In this document: piece by piece, positions 1 through 9,204 of the stretch
Layout: each line of letters begins with the position of its first letter
Numbering within the stretch: the first letter of the stretch is position 1
Notes under the pieces: generated by a model
What the model was told of the DNA's origin: nothing
Database searches by the model: none
The model's input: the letters and a program-made list of their open reading frames with translations, nothing else
Translations under genes and position numbers: made by a program
Origin: Delphinus delphis
Lineage: Eukaryota > Chordata > Mammalia > Artiodactyla > Delphinidae
Direction: 5' to 3'
Length of the DNA stretch: 64,000 nt
Assembly: GCF_949987515.2 (NCBI RefSeq)
Contig: NC_082692.2
Location: 92,389,488-92,453,487 of the forward strand

Positions 1-322
1 AGAGGATCATTAACTGTGTGGATGTATTGGCCTGCGTTTTCTGGGGGAAATGTAAAGTATGCCTAAAGTTTATTAGTTCAACTATCTACTTAATAAGCAT
101 GTTGATGAGGAAGAAGATACTTAAATTTTTTCCCTATCAAAATATTATGTGGCGATGGTAGAAAAATTAGGAAATACCAAAGTAGAAAAATGAGCAAATA
201 GAATTGTGCACATAAAAGAAAATCAGTTCTCCATAGTCTTGTCACCCAAAGAATAAGAATGGTTAACATTTTAATCCATGTTCCAGGTATCACCATTGAA
301 CAGTTCTGTTTACCAGTCATGT

Positions 323-535
323 AGACCAGGATTATAACCTGGGCCTTCCTGCTTGTTAATTATGTGTGGCTTGGCCATCTTAACCTCTTTGTAGCTCAGT
401 TTCCCAACAGCAAAATGGGAATAATGGTAGCGCCTGCCTCATGCTGTGGTCCTGAGGATTTGAGAACATTTGTAAAGCTCTCAGTACAATGGTGGGCATG
501 ATAATGCTTGCCAAATGCTAGCCATTATTATTGGA
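323..535 (+). repeat. MIR SINE remnant
   Basis: Diverged MIR in sense orientation. The core (loss of the tRNA head, then 'ttaacctctttgtagctcag', 'caaaatgggaataatgg' and 'gcctgcctcatgctgtgg') follows the MIR consensus order, ending in the 'gccattatta' tail at about 520-532. Confidence 0.8.
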
Positions 536-1738
536 AACGGTCGTAATGCAGAACCTTGCTGCACGAGTGTGGTCCAGACATCTACTGCAATTATCAACTG
601 CAGGCAACGTTGAGTATGTCATGCTTTGTCATTCCAGAACACTGAATTTTGTCCACTTCTTCCCATTAAGGGCCTGAAACTTTTAGTAAGGTGACCAGGT
701 GGTGCTGAAAGTTCAGTGAATAACAGTCATACTCCTATTTCCTGGCCTGGTCTCCACTGGGGCCAAATACTCATTCAAAGGCCAAGCCCGAAAGGCGAGT
801 CAGTCACAGCAGACAAGGCCCCTTGCCCTCTTGCCTGAGCACGTACCTGCTCTCCTGCGTTCAGCAACTTCCCAGTGTCCTTCTGGGAGGTCGAAGTGTG
901 CAGACACAAATTTGGTCTGACTCAAAATTCAAACAGAACTTGTTTCCCAGTAATCAGTTGCAGAAGTACACTGACTTCCTGACCCTTTATGATGAAACTT
1001 TTATATATAAGCACATAAGGGAAATATTAATGCCCCTTAGTGGTTTTCATTTGTGCAGCTTTGGGGGATGTTGTTTAAAACATTGGTTTGCCTTTAGGTA
1101 TAAAATATCCAGTTAGGAAGAAATGACAGGATGATAGCCTCGATTCTGGAGAGGGGGACTTGGCAATCTGTCCCTCTTGCATGTTGTCTGTCTTTCCCCA
1201 AGGTCCAGAGATGCTGGCTCTTCTGTTTGAGAGTTTGTGTTCTCAGCTGCTGTCTCTCTTTATACATAAGTTCAAGGCAGTGCTCTTTATCTCTCTTGTA
1301 ACATCTTGGTTGTTGGGGGGATACATGAGTTTTTCCTTGCTGTTTCTCAGAAGCAGTGAACTGAGGTTCTTTAATGGTTTGTTTTCTTACCTGCCGCTCC
1401 TGCTAAGGTAGGAGAAATGCTTCCTGAGGTTTCCTGCTCATCATTGCTGCATACTAATTCTGAAAAGAAAACTTGGCACCCAGAAAGCAATTTCGGGAGA
1501 GTATGCTTTTCCACGCCCTTACAACTCTTGTGGCTTTGCGGGAGGAATGCTTTCTGGCAAGGAATCTTGAGTAAAGAGATGGGCAAAGATGTTTAAGGGG
1601 GTCTGGGTTTGGAGGAGAGGTCTGGGGAAGACCTAGGTGACCCTGAACGTTTACACACCAGGTGCCTGAGGAAATGATGGGGAGGTACTGCGGTCCACAC
1701 CAGCACACACTCTTCCCACAAAACTGAGATTGTTTCTT

Positions 1739-1945
1739 TTTTTTTTTTTTTTTTGTGGTACACGGCCCTCTCACTGTTGTGGCCTCTCCCGTTGTGGAGC
1801 ACAGGCTCCGGACGTGCAGGCTCAGTGGCCATGGCTCACGGGCCCAGCCGCTCTGCGGCATGTGGGATCCTCCCGGAGCGGGGCACGAACCTGTGTCCCT
1901 TGCATCGGCAGGCGGGCTCTCAGCCACTGTGCCACTAGGAAGCCC
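1739..1945 (-). mobile_element. CHR-2-like SINE, antisense
   Basis: Full-length cetartiodactyl tRNA-derived SINE read on the minus strand: it begins with a T run (its A tail) and ends at the reverse complement of the GGGCTTCC head. It is flanked by a 15-bp target-site duplication, ctgagattgtttctt, at 1724-1738 and 1946-1960. It carries several substitutions from the other copies here, such as 'cactaggaagcc' at the head, so it is one of the older copies. It lies 911 bp upstream of the ITPR1 start exon. Confidence 0.95.
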
Positions 1946-2060
1946 CTGAGATTGTTTCTTACATGTCAATTTAGTTTTTTACATTGGCTCCCACTCCTCA
2001 ATATTTCTGGCTCTGATGAAAGCTGTTTCTATGAGTCATGTCAATATTTTCTTTGATATT

Positions 2061-2082
2061 TGTGTGTGTGTGTGTGTGTGTC
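2061..2082. repeat. (GT)n microsatellite
   Basis: A run of about ten GT units, uninterrupted. Nothing in the flanks links it to a transposon tail. Confidence 0.95.
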
Positions 2083-2791
2083 TACTAGGCTGTGTAGAGA
2101 TTTCCTGAATTTAAGAGCATTTTCTAGGACTGCCCCTTAACTAGCTGTGTGCGTTCCTGACCAAGGTTCTTAAGCGACCTCAACCTTACTCTTCTTAATT
2201 GCATTGGGAAGGGTTTGGACCAGGTGCTAAGATTCTTTCTCCCTCTGCAAGTGTTTCTTGGTGAAGTATGAGAAGGAAGGACCCTGGAATAGCATTTGGG
2301 TGAAGTGTGTAGGTTGTTGAATTCTTAAAAGGCTGCCAGAGCTTTGTGGTATTTATTACTAGGTTTCCTCTTATTAATTTCATTTTGTTGCTTTGGCACC
2401 TCAGCCCAGGCACTACTGGACCCAAGTTTTATACCAGGTGTTTCCTTCTGACTGAACATTCCCTGAGGCAGATTGAATATGTTAATGTTTCATAAGTCAG
2501 ACTTTCCAGCTCCTCAGCACTGCAGCGTTCTTGGCTGACTTCCTGCTCTCTTAATATTCACTATTTATTATCGAGGGTCTTCAACTTGGAGAATTGGATC
2601 CAGGCATGGTTTTGTTAGAAACAAGCATTACTGTGGTTGGAATATCCTGAAATTAAAGAATATGTGGGAAAAATGTGGTTGCAGATGTCCTGCTTGGCTC
2701 AGTGAATTGCCTGCCTGTCACACTCCCATTTAAATTTGACTTTTAAGTAGGCCGCTTTGGAAAATTGAGCGAAGCCAATTTTCAGTGACTT

Positions 2792-2809
2792 CCCCACCCC
2801 CCCACCCCC
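2792..2809. promoter_or_regulatory. C-rich tract upstream of start-exon acceptor
   Basis: Three C runs of 4, 7 and 5, each separated by a single A, end 47 bases before the first base of the ITPR1 start exon. In the pre-mRNA this would be a poly-C element of the kind bound by PCBP or hnRNP K proteins. The complementary strand has G runs that could form a G-quadruplex if the 7-G run is split. Function is inference only. Confidence 0.45.
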
Positions 2810-2823
2810 GAGCATTTCTTTCC

Positions 2824-2872
2824 TTCTAATAATGTTGCATATTTTACTTTGTCTAGGATTCTCAAGAAAGCC
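2824..2872 (+). promoter_or_regulatory. ITPR1: Branch point, acceptor and 5' UTR of ITPR1 start exon
   Basis: A good branch-site match (ttctaat, 2824-2830) lies 26 bases before the acceptor AG at 2855-2856, with a U-rich stretch between them. The exon begins at 2857, leaving 16 bases of 5' UTR before the ATG at 2873. The start context is gccATGt: a G at -3 is favourable and the T at +4 is not. The exon boundary is placed from the acceptor consensus; no transcript was available. Confidence 0.8.
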
Positions 2873-2964
2873 ATGTCTGACAAGATGTCTAGTTTCCTTC
2901 ACATCGGAGACATCTGTTCTCTGTACGCTGAGGGATCGACCAACGGATTTATTAGCACCTTGGG
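2873..2964 (+). CDS. ITPR1: ITPR1 start exon (residues 1-30 plus 2 bases)
   Basis: First coding exon of the type 1 inositol 1,4,5-trisphosphate receptor, an endoplasmic-reticulum calcium-release channel that opens on binding IP3. The 30 codons start [16 protein letters not shown] and end GFISTL, then two bases (GG) of Gly31. MSDK with [11 protein letters not shown] distinguishes type 1 from types 2 and 3, which read IVSLYAEGSVN at the same place. This peptide forms the first strands of the N-terminal beta-trefoil suppressor domain (about residues 1-223 of roughly 2,700). The donor GTAAGA at 2965 follows directly, and splicing to 7272 restores GGC for Gly31. Met1 is chosen because it matches the known start; Met5 is a second in-frame ATG only 12 bases on. 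The rest of the protein lies beyond the window except for the next exon. Confidence 0.97.
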
Positions 2965-4204
2965 GTAAGAGCGCTTGGTTTCTTGTGTGGCAGGATTGGT
3001 TTAAGACATCATAACATCAGCTTAAAAACTGATTTTTCTAGGACAAGAATGTTTCCATTTTACTGGCTTTTCCAGCAGTGGTTGGAATCATGAATATCAA
3101 ATCTCACGTTAACCAAGTATAACATCTTACACAAAAGTACTGTTTTCTTGTCAGTTCTGCAAGAGTGAAACATCATTAGTTAGGACTCTGTTAATTCAGA
3201 ATTTATTATAATTTCCTCTTTTTTCACATGTCAAGGGGAAAGTGTTAAGTATATGGGATGAATTTTAAGATTAATATTTACAGACCCCAAGGAAGTGCTT
3301 TAGCTTCGTAAGAGCTCTTATTTTTAAATGGTGACTTATTTGTTGTACAAGCAAAGACCAGAACTTATCAGATGCTTATCTCTCTTCTTCAAAGCAGAAC
3401 TTTTCCTACTTCAAGTTGCTGTGTGCATCTGAAAGTTACAAATTGCACAAAGTTCTTTAAATCAGATTCTTGGTCTTTTGTGCTTTCTTCAGTTTTTTTT
3501 TTTCCCCCAACTCTTAAGGGTATAAATACATTCCCTAATGTACTCATTTGATTATCTTCTCCCTTCTTTCCCTACTCCTGTTGTCTAGAAGAGGAAATGA
3601 GAGGTGAATTAGCCCCAAAGGCAGACACAAGCAGAATGGGGAGTGAAGATGGTTAACTGCAGAAGAGTCACAAATGGCCTATAATGTCTTTGCTGGAAAG
3701 GAGTAGTGGGTGGCATTGTTGTATTTGGCGAGAGCTGATCTCAAATAGATGGGGCGAAGGAAGGCAACAGCTTCTCATTCTTACAGCAGCCAGAACCTTC
3801 CTTTTAATCATACTTCTTAAAGTATGCTTGTTCTCTGGTATTTGTGCAGAGTGAGGACTCTCAGGCTCTCTTTCAGTTACTCCAGCCTCAAAGAGCAAGT
3901 TATGTCAGGTAAAGAATTCTATCGCTCAACTGGACCTCTCTGAATAAAGATTTTATTTTCAAGAGTCATCTGATAAAAACAAGTCATCCACGACTGCCTG
4001 ATCACCAAATCAAGTGATTTTTTTTTTTTTCTCAGTCCTTACCTTTTTTTTTTAAACTTCTCTAAAGACCCACCCTTCACATTTTACCTTCTGTGGCTTT
4101 TGGCAAAGAGCCCTGCTGCTTTGCCTCTCTGTTGTCCCTTTTTTCTTCTTGGCTGACTCCTTGCTTTTTCCATCCGTGGTTGAATCTTGAGTCCTCTTCT
4201 TATT

Positions 4205-4462
4205 TTTCACCCATAACAGCACCAATAATAAGTAGGAATGGTAACTCCTTCCACGAATCCTATGGGTGTTTACAGCTCAGTGCTGCGTACTGTACATACA
4301 CCATCCCTTTAATCCCCAAACAGCTTTTTACAGTGAGGACTGTCGTTATGGCTATTTATGGGGGCAAAACCTCTGAGCATCAGAGAGGTGAAACCACCTG
4401 CCCCGGGGTTTCACAGTTGCGAAGACTCAGGACTCTAAGACCAGCGCTCCTAACGGTTGCCC
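4205..4462 (-). repeat. MIR remnant, antisense
   Basis: Reads as a reverse-complement MIR: an 'accaataataagt' start, a 'ccctttaatcccc' segment, then 'catcagagaggtgaaacc' and a degenerate 'actctaagaccagcgctcctaac' end. Diverged. The C/T-rich sequence that follows to about 4740 is L2-like in tone but not securely assignable. Confidence 0.6.
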
Positions 4463-5149
4463 TTGACAGGGCAGACTTTTCCTTCCTGCCTTTGCTGACC
4501 ACCCCTCTCTGGCTGAATTGGCTCACCACCCTCCTAACTGTCTGCCCAGAGCTCTTACCTGGATGCCTTGTTAAACCTCGACCCCACTCTATGCCCCATC
4601 CCTCCTCTTTGGCCCCAGTTTCTTTTAATGGTGCCACTGCCCTTCCAGTCACCTGGGCACGCTTCCTGTCACTTGCTCAGTCTACTGTGCCAGCCCCTAT
4701 AATGTTAATACCTCCTTTTCTTCCAGAACATCTGTTCTTAGATTTCGTATGAAGTGCAGAGCTTTCTACGCGTTTTCCTCAAGTATTATGAACAAATTAA
4801 TGATAAGGTCTCCCCCTTTAACATGAGGATGGCTCTTGTATGAATTTTGGGCCCTAGTCCTTCCTTTAGATGAATATTTTATTCCCTTGGTTCCCTGCAC
4901 ATATTTGAGGATAATTGGTATAAAAATGGATTTGGAAAATAAAGTGTGACCTTTTTCCTTCTCATATTTCTTACATTTATGGAGCAGCAGTCTTGGTTGA
5001 CGATGAGTGACTGCCAGTTTTTGTGGAATCAGCCTCCAGCTCCATTTATGTTGCCCAGTTCCACTTACATAGATGGTGGTTACCTCCAAATGGCTTTATT
5101 GACTCACTGAACTTTAGAACTCAACTAGGACCTTGGACAGCCCAAGCGT

Positions 5150-5285
5150 ATGACATGCACTGTCAGAGAAGTGCTTCTGAATCACCTGCAGAACTTGTTA
5201 AAAATAAAGGTTCTTGGGTCCCATCCTGGAACACGACTTTAGGAGGCCTGGGGAGGATGGGCACCGGGTATCAATATATTTAAGA
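5150..5285 (+). repeat. MER5-type DNA transposon remnant
   Basis: The string 'aatcacctgcagaacttgtt' followed by aaaaataaaggttcttgggtcc is the hallmark core of the MER5A/B family (non-autonomous hAT-Charlie elements). Diverged and without clear ends. Confidence 0.7.
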
Positions 5286-5334
5286 CACAAAAAGTCTTAG
5301 GAACATCTGCCTACTTGAGAATCCTTGAGACCTA

Positions 5335-5432
5335 CTCTTCGATTTTACACATGAAGAAACTGAGACCAGGAGGAGTGAAGTGATGGAGTTAGCGTCGTGC
5401 TGCTAGTAGGTGGCCGAGTGCCATCTACAATT
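5335..5432 (-). repeat. MIR fragment, antisense
   Basis: Contains 'gaagaaactgagaccaggag' and 'gctgctagtaggtggccgag', the reverse-complement MIR core. Only the central part survives. Confidence 0.6.
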
Positions 5433-5744
5433 CACTTTCTTCTAGCCTAGGCTGGGGCCCTTTCTCCTACCTCTTCCCGCTTGTTTGAGAGCTTGATGAT
5501 AAATTAACCCAGTCCTGCATTGGATTCCAAGGCATTCCCCCCGGCCTCTGCATACACATATTATATTTGATCTGGTGGCATTACCTTATTTATACTCACA
5601 GAGGCTCAGTGATTCTTGACTTTCTGCTCTTGATTTTTGCATTACAGTTCAGGCTGTCACCACACTGTCCCTCTTGTTGATGCAGAGGGCTCTTGTGTCT
5701 CGGAGCTGAAGGAGGCAGATTGCTGGTGGGACACTTTTGATTCA

Positions 5745-6060
5745 TCCACCAAGTAAATACTGAGCACCCAGCCTGGACAGGAAGTGTGCTGGCCCTGGGC
5801 ACCTTCTGGGCCACAAAGCCGGCAGATCTCTGCCCTCGTGGAGTTCGTAGCCTAGTGCACCATTTGTGTTTCAGCCCAGTGATATTGGGGTGACAGAGGA
5901 GAGGCAGAGAGGGTCTGGGGCAGGAAAGACTTGAGGGCCTTCATGGAGAAGATGGGGGCTCTGAATCAGGGTCTTGAAAGACGTGCAGGACTTTAGGAGT
6001 TGTCAGGGAATTTTGGAGGAAGGAGCAGTAAGATTTAAGGCCGGGTATTTAACGGTACCT
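5745..6060 (-). repeat. L2 LINE fragment, antisense
   Basis: Reverse-complement L2 3' region: 'aaatactgagcacccagcct', then 'ctgccctcgtggagttcgta', then a stretch corresponding to 'gaaagacttgagggccttca'. The order matches the antisense L2 copies at 42.9, 46.8 and 48.4 kb in this window. Confidence 0.65.
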
Positions 6061-6299
6061 TGCCTTTGGGATAAGACACAGATTAATGGAAGAAACCCTG
6101 GAAAACCATATTAACTGGGAGCAAATTCTGTGGTCACTTGGAAAATGAGCCAATCTTACCGATACCAGTTTTAGGAACTTGGAAAAGTCAGTTAAACTCC
6201 TCAGAGCTTCAATTTCCTCATCTGTTCAAACAAAAATACTGTTTTAAAATCGGTTCTTCTAAAAGCATTGTACAAGTCAGATTGTTCAGTTGGGACTTT

Positions 6300-6514
6300 T
6301 TTTTTTTTTTTTTTTTTTTTGCGGTACGCGGGCCTCTCACTGTTGTGGCCTCTCCCGCTGCGGAGCACAGGCTCCGGACGCGCAGGCTCAGCGGCCATGG
6401 CTCACAGGCCCAGCCGCTCCGCGGCATGTGGGATATCTTCCCGGACCGGGTCATGAACCCGTGTCCCCTGCATTGGCAGGTAGACTCTCAACCACTGCGC
6501 CAACAGGGAAGCCC
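6300..6514 (-). mobile_element. CHR-2-like SINE, antisense
   Basis: Full-length copy with a T run of about 20 as its tail, flanked by the 14-bp duplication tcagttgggacttt (6286-6299 and 6515-6528). It sits 757 bp upstream of the second ITPR1 coding exon. With the sense copy at 8424 it forms an inverted pair around that exon. Confidence 0.96.
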
Positions 6515-6829
6515 TCAGTTGGGACTTTAAACACGGGGCCTTTATATATAATTTGGGGCTGGTTATCTATCTGTAATTTTTGCACTGGTTGCTTTTGAAG
6601 CTCCAAAGTCCTTTCTTACTTCGATGCTTTTGTACGTGGGGTTCCCTCCCCCTGAAAACGCTCCCCTCTTCTTCATCCCCCACCTTGACTTCAGTTTCCA
6701 ATAGCTCCAGTTTTCCCTCTTCCACCAGCAGCTTTTCAGATGGCCTCAGGCACAGTTAGTTTCTGGCTGTATTTTGTTCTCTTCCCTTACAGCCTTTGGT
6801 TTATATTCTTGTTATCAGTTTGTCTTTGT

Positions 6830-6975
6830 GGCTCCTGCACAAACTAGCCTTGAGCTCCCTAAGGGCAGGGGCCTGGCTTCTACTCATCCTCACATCCCAG
6901 GACCTAGCTCAGTGCCTGGCATGGGGTGGGCCCCTCAGCTACCGTTGGTTGAGCGCGGATCCCTTGCTATGCCCC
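6830..6975 (+). repeat. L2 3' end
   Basis: Contains the L2 terminal pattern 'cttgagctccctaagggcag' followed by 'cagtgcctggcatggggtgg' and a 'ttggttgagcg' end. Only the 3' part is present. Confidence 0.6.
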
Positions 6976-7271
6976 CGACTTGAGCATTAGTGCGTGCTGT
7001 GCTCATATCTCTCGTGGCTGCGGGTAAGAGAAAAGAGCCACAGAAAACAGTAGCTGAATGTGTCCGTTGCAGAAGCAGAGTCTTGGGTGTTTGGATGAGG
7101 TTTAGCTCCCTACATAGGAAACCTCTAGTGTCAACAGTTCCCTGGCAGGAGAATAGGGCAGCCTAAGTTTTGTGCAGGAACAGCCCTGAGTATTTGAGTT
7201 TTGCATAGTGCTTAGGGTTTTATTTTCTTAGACTCGGCTTGGTACAACATTTATCTTTATTTTCTTTGCAG

Positions 7272-7342
7272 CCTGGTTGATGATCGTTGTGTTGTACAGC
7301 CAGAAGCTGGGGACCTTAACAATCCACCCAAGAAATTCAGAG
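7272..7342 (+). CDS. ITPR1: ITPR1 second coding exon (residues 31-55, partial)
   Basis: A 71-base exon between a TTTGCAG acceptor and a GTAAGT donor. With the two bases carried over it reads [20 protein letters not shown] then KKFR and the first base of an Asp codon, which matches the family sequence continuing [14 protein letters not shown] fits type 1; types 2 and 3 differ here (for example ANPP or DNPP). In the known protein this is still the suppressor domain; residues Leu32, Val33, Asp34, Arg36 and Arg54 belong to the surface reported to couple IP3 binding to gating, and all are intact. The exon enters at phase 2 and leaves at phase 1, so skipping it would shift the frame. The next exon should begin with AC and encode DCLFK...; I did not find it in the remaining 56.6 kb. 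Confidence 0.97.
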
Positions 7343-7952
7343 GTAAGTTGGTGACCTTCCCAGAGCGGGTCCCTTGACTCATTTGAAAATTCATGAAGTG
7401 TGTTGCTCTGTGTGGATTTAGTTTTTTTTTTAAAGCAGTCATAGGTTTATTTGCTTACATATTTTTTAAAAGTATGATACCAATTTCAAGCTTTCTGACC
7501 TCTTGAAAATGCATAAATAAGTTCAGTGTCAAGATTGGGATGGCTTGTATTAGGGCCTTCATTTGTCTCTTGAATACATGTTGGTAAGTGCTAATTCGGT
7601 TTAAAGCCTCACACTTGTGCAGATATGGCCAAACAAACGATTTCTGGATTGAGTCACAAGGAACAAGTGTTATTTCAGCAGATCTTGCTGTCCCTTTGGG
7701 GGTTTGATATCCTTAGATACCTTGCCTTGGAGTGAGAAGTTCTCGATTGTTACTTACTTTTTGAGTTAAAAGGCAAGGTGGGACGGCTTTCCTGCTGGTA
7801 GCCTAGCAGTTTTGTCTTTCTTAGTAGGCCTCTTGCGTTTGATGCCTTCCTTGGAAGGTAGCTTCGTTTATTCCAGGAGGTGTTTAAAATATTGTTGTTA
7901 TCTTAAAGTGAGAAACGTTTTTTTTTAAGTTTTTTGCTGTTGCTGTGGTTAG

Positions 7953-8137
7953 TAGTGGTTCTCAGCTCTGGCTGTGTAGTAGAATTATCTGGGAGAAATT
8001 TTAATTAAACGGCTGCCCAGGGCCCCACTGCAGCCCAATTAAAGAATCTCTTAAGGTTGCAGCCTAGGCAGTGGCATTTTTAAGGCTTTCCGTGTGATTT
8101 TTATATGCAGCCAGGGCTGAGAACCCACTGGGTTAGG
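7953..8137 (+). repeat. MER5A-like DNA transposon remnant
   Basis: Nearly complete element: 'agtggttctcagctctggct' start, 'gaattatctgggagaaattt' core and 'cagggctgagaacccactgg' end, matching the inverted-terminal layout of MER5A. Confidence 0.8.
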
Positions 8138-8423
8138 TATTTGACTGATGGCTTCAGTCCCAAAGAGTTTAAACCTTGCTGTTTGCAGATTGTATCCTTT
8201 GAGTTATAAGTTCTTATTGTTAGGTGATTTAGAAACTGTTTGAGTTTTTTGGATAAAAGCTAAAGAAATTAGAATAAAATAGGAGGCAGACGTTCAGATG
8301 GGGAGAAACCATTTGGAAGACGTTCAGTGTTGAGCTGCATCCAGTTGGCACGAGTGTGCCAGCAGAATGTTTTCACCTGGGGGGTGCTGGTGGGAGACTG
8401 TTAAAAAGAAAAATTGTTGGCGT

Positions 8424-8638
8424 GGGGCTTCCCTGGCGGCGCAGTGGTTGAGAGTCCGCCTGCTGATGCAGGGGACACGGGTTCGTGCCCTGGTCCGGGA
8501 AGATCCCACATGCCGCGGAGCGGCTGGGCCCGTGAGCCATGGCCGCTGAGCCTGCGCGTCTGGAGCCTGTGCTCCGCAATGGGAGAGGCCACAGCAGTGA
8601 GAGGCCCACGTACCGCAAAGAAAAAAAAAAAAAAAAAA
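8424..8638 (+). mobile_element. CHR-2-like SINE, sense
   Basis: Full-length sense copy starting GGGGCTTCCCTGG. The Pol III B box GGTTCGTGCC is at 8480-8489, and the element ends in an A run of about 20. The duplication aaaaattgttggcgt flanks it at 8409-8423 and 8639-8653. The A box has CGGCGCAGTGG rather than the TGGCGCAGTGG of other copies. It lies 1,081 bp downstream of the second ITPR1 coding exon. Confidence 0.96.
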
Positions 8639-8853
8639 AAAAATTGTTGGCGTAAGCCTGATGTGACAGGAACCTGAGGTTCCTGTTGCCTCTGTTGCCT
8701 TTTTCTTCTCAGTTCCTGTTCCATGTCATCTTCCAAAACAGAATCCTGAGTGCAGCAGAAAGATTGGATTCAGTGATCCTAATCCAGTCACTCACTCATA
8801 GAATTAATTCCCTCCTCTGAATTATATAATGTGCTGCAGTTTATCTTTTAAAA

Positions 8854-8890
8854 GAGCCAAGAGTGATAGACTTGAGCCAAGAGTGATGGA
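8854..8890 (+). repeat. Short direct repeat (17 bp x2)
   Basis: GAGCCAAGAGTGATRGA occurs at 8854-8870 and again at 8874-8890, separated by 3 bases and differing at one base. Most likely a replication-slippage duplication. Confidence 0.85.
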
Positions 8891-9039
8891 CAGATAATGT
8901 GCTTAGGGCTCTGCAAGCATTTTTAGCTCTTGGAGGGTTCTGTTCTCCCTGGGAGGGGATTGAAGCCCTCATAGGTAGAGGTTTAGCACCTTGTCTGGAG
9001 TCACAGAGCTGGTGATGGGTGCAGTAGGAGCTGGGCTTG

Positions 9040-9200
9040 TCAACTTGGGCTGCACAGAGAAATCACCTGGGGGACATTCAGAAATATCACGTATGAGCTC
9101 CGCTTCCAGAGATTCTCATTTAATTGGGCGTTTGAGATATTTTGAAAGCTCCCTGGGTGAGTCTTCCGTGCAGCCTAGGTTAAGAACCACTGCTAATAGA
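9040..9200 (+). repeat. MER5-type DNA transposon remnant
   Basis: Contains 'agaaatcacctgggggacat', a 'agattctcatttaattggg' segment and a 'taagaaccactgc' end, the MER5 terminal pattern. Confidence 0.75.
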
Positions 9201-9204
9201 GCCT

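Larger units (their letters stand above)
1..2856 (+). other. ITPR1: ITPR1 upstream intron (3' part)
   Basis: This stretch lies 5' of the exon carrying the ITPR1 start codon and ends in a splice acceptor (AG at 2855-2856), so it is intronic. It holds a MIR at about 323-535, a CHR-type SINE at 1739-1945, a GT microsatellite at 2061-2082 and a C-rich tract at 2792-2809. I see no CpG island, no promoter and no recognisable non-coding 5' exon. About 540-1720 and 1961-2790 show nothing I can name. A small untranslated exon would not be visible by reading alone. Confidence 0.75.
2965..7271 (+). other. ITPR1: ITPR1 intron between the two coding exons
   Basis: A 4.3 kb phase-2 intron running from GTAAGA to a TTTGCAG acceptor. 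It holds MIR, MER5 and L2 remnants between about 4.2 and 6.1 kb, a CHR-type SINE at 6300-6514 and an L2 3' end near 6.85 kb. The first 1.2 kb (2965-4200) is AT-rich and shows no element I can name apart from T runs at 3492-3505 and 4018-4061. Confidence 0.9.

Noticed and set aside
1454..1969. A 171-codon minus-strand open frame
   Set aside because: Most of it is translated SINE sequence (the recurring SHMPRSGWAREPWPLSL-type peptide) plus its poly-A tail read as lysines; the same peptide recurs at every SINE copy.
1..2856. Search for the ITPR1 promoter and first exon
   Set aside because: No CpG island or GC-rich promoter-like region is present; the promoter must lie upstream of the window.
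4093..4752. A 219-codon plus-strand open frame, the longest in the window
   Set aside because: It starts at a GTG, runs through an antisense MIR and L2-like C/T-rich sequence, and has no recognisable domain, no splice context and a low-complexity composition. Chance frame.
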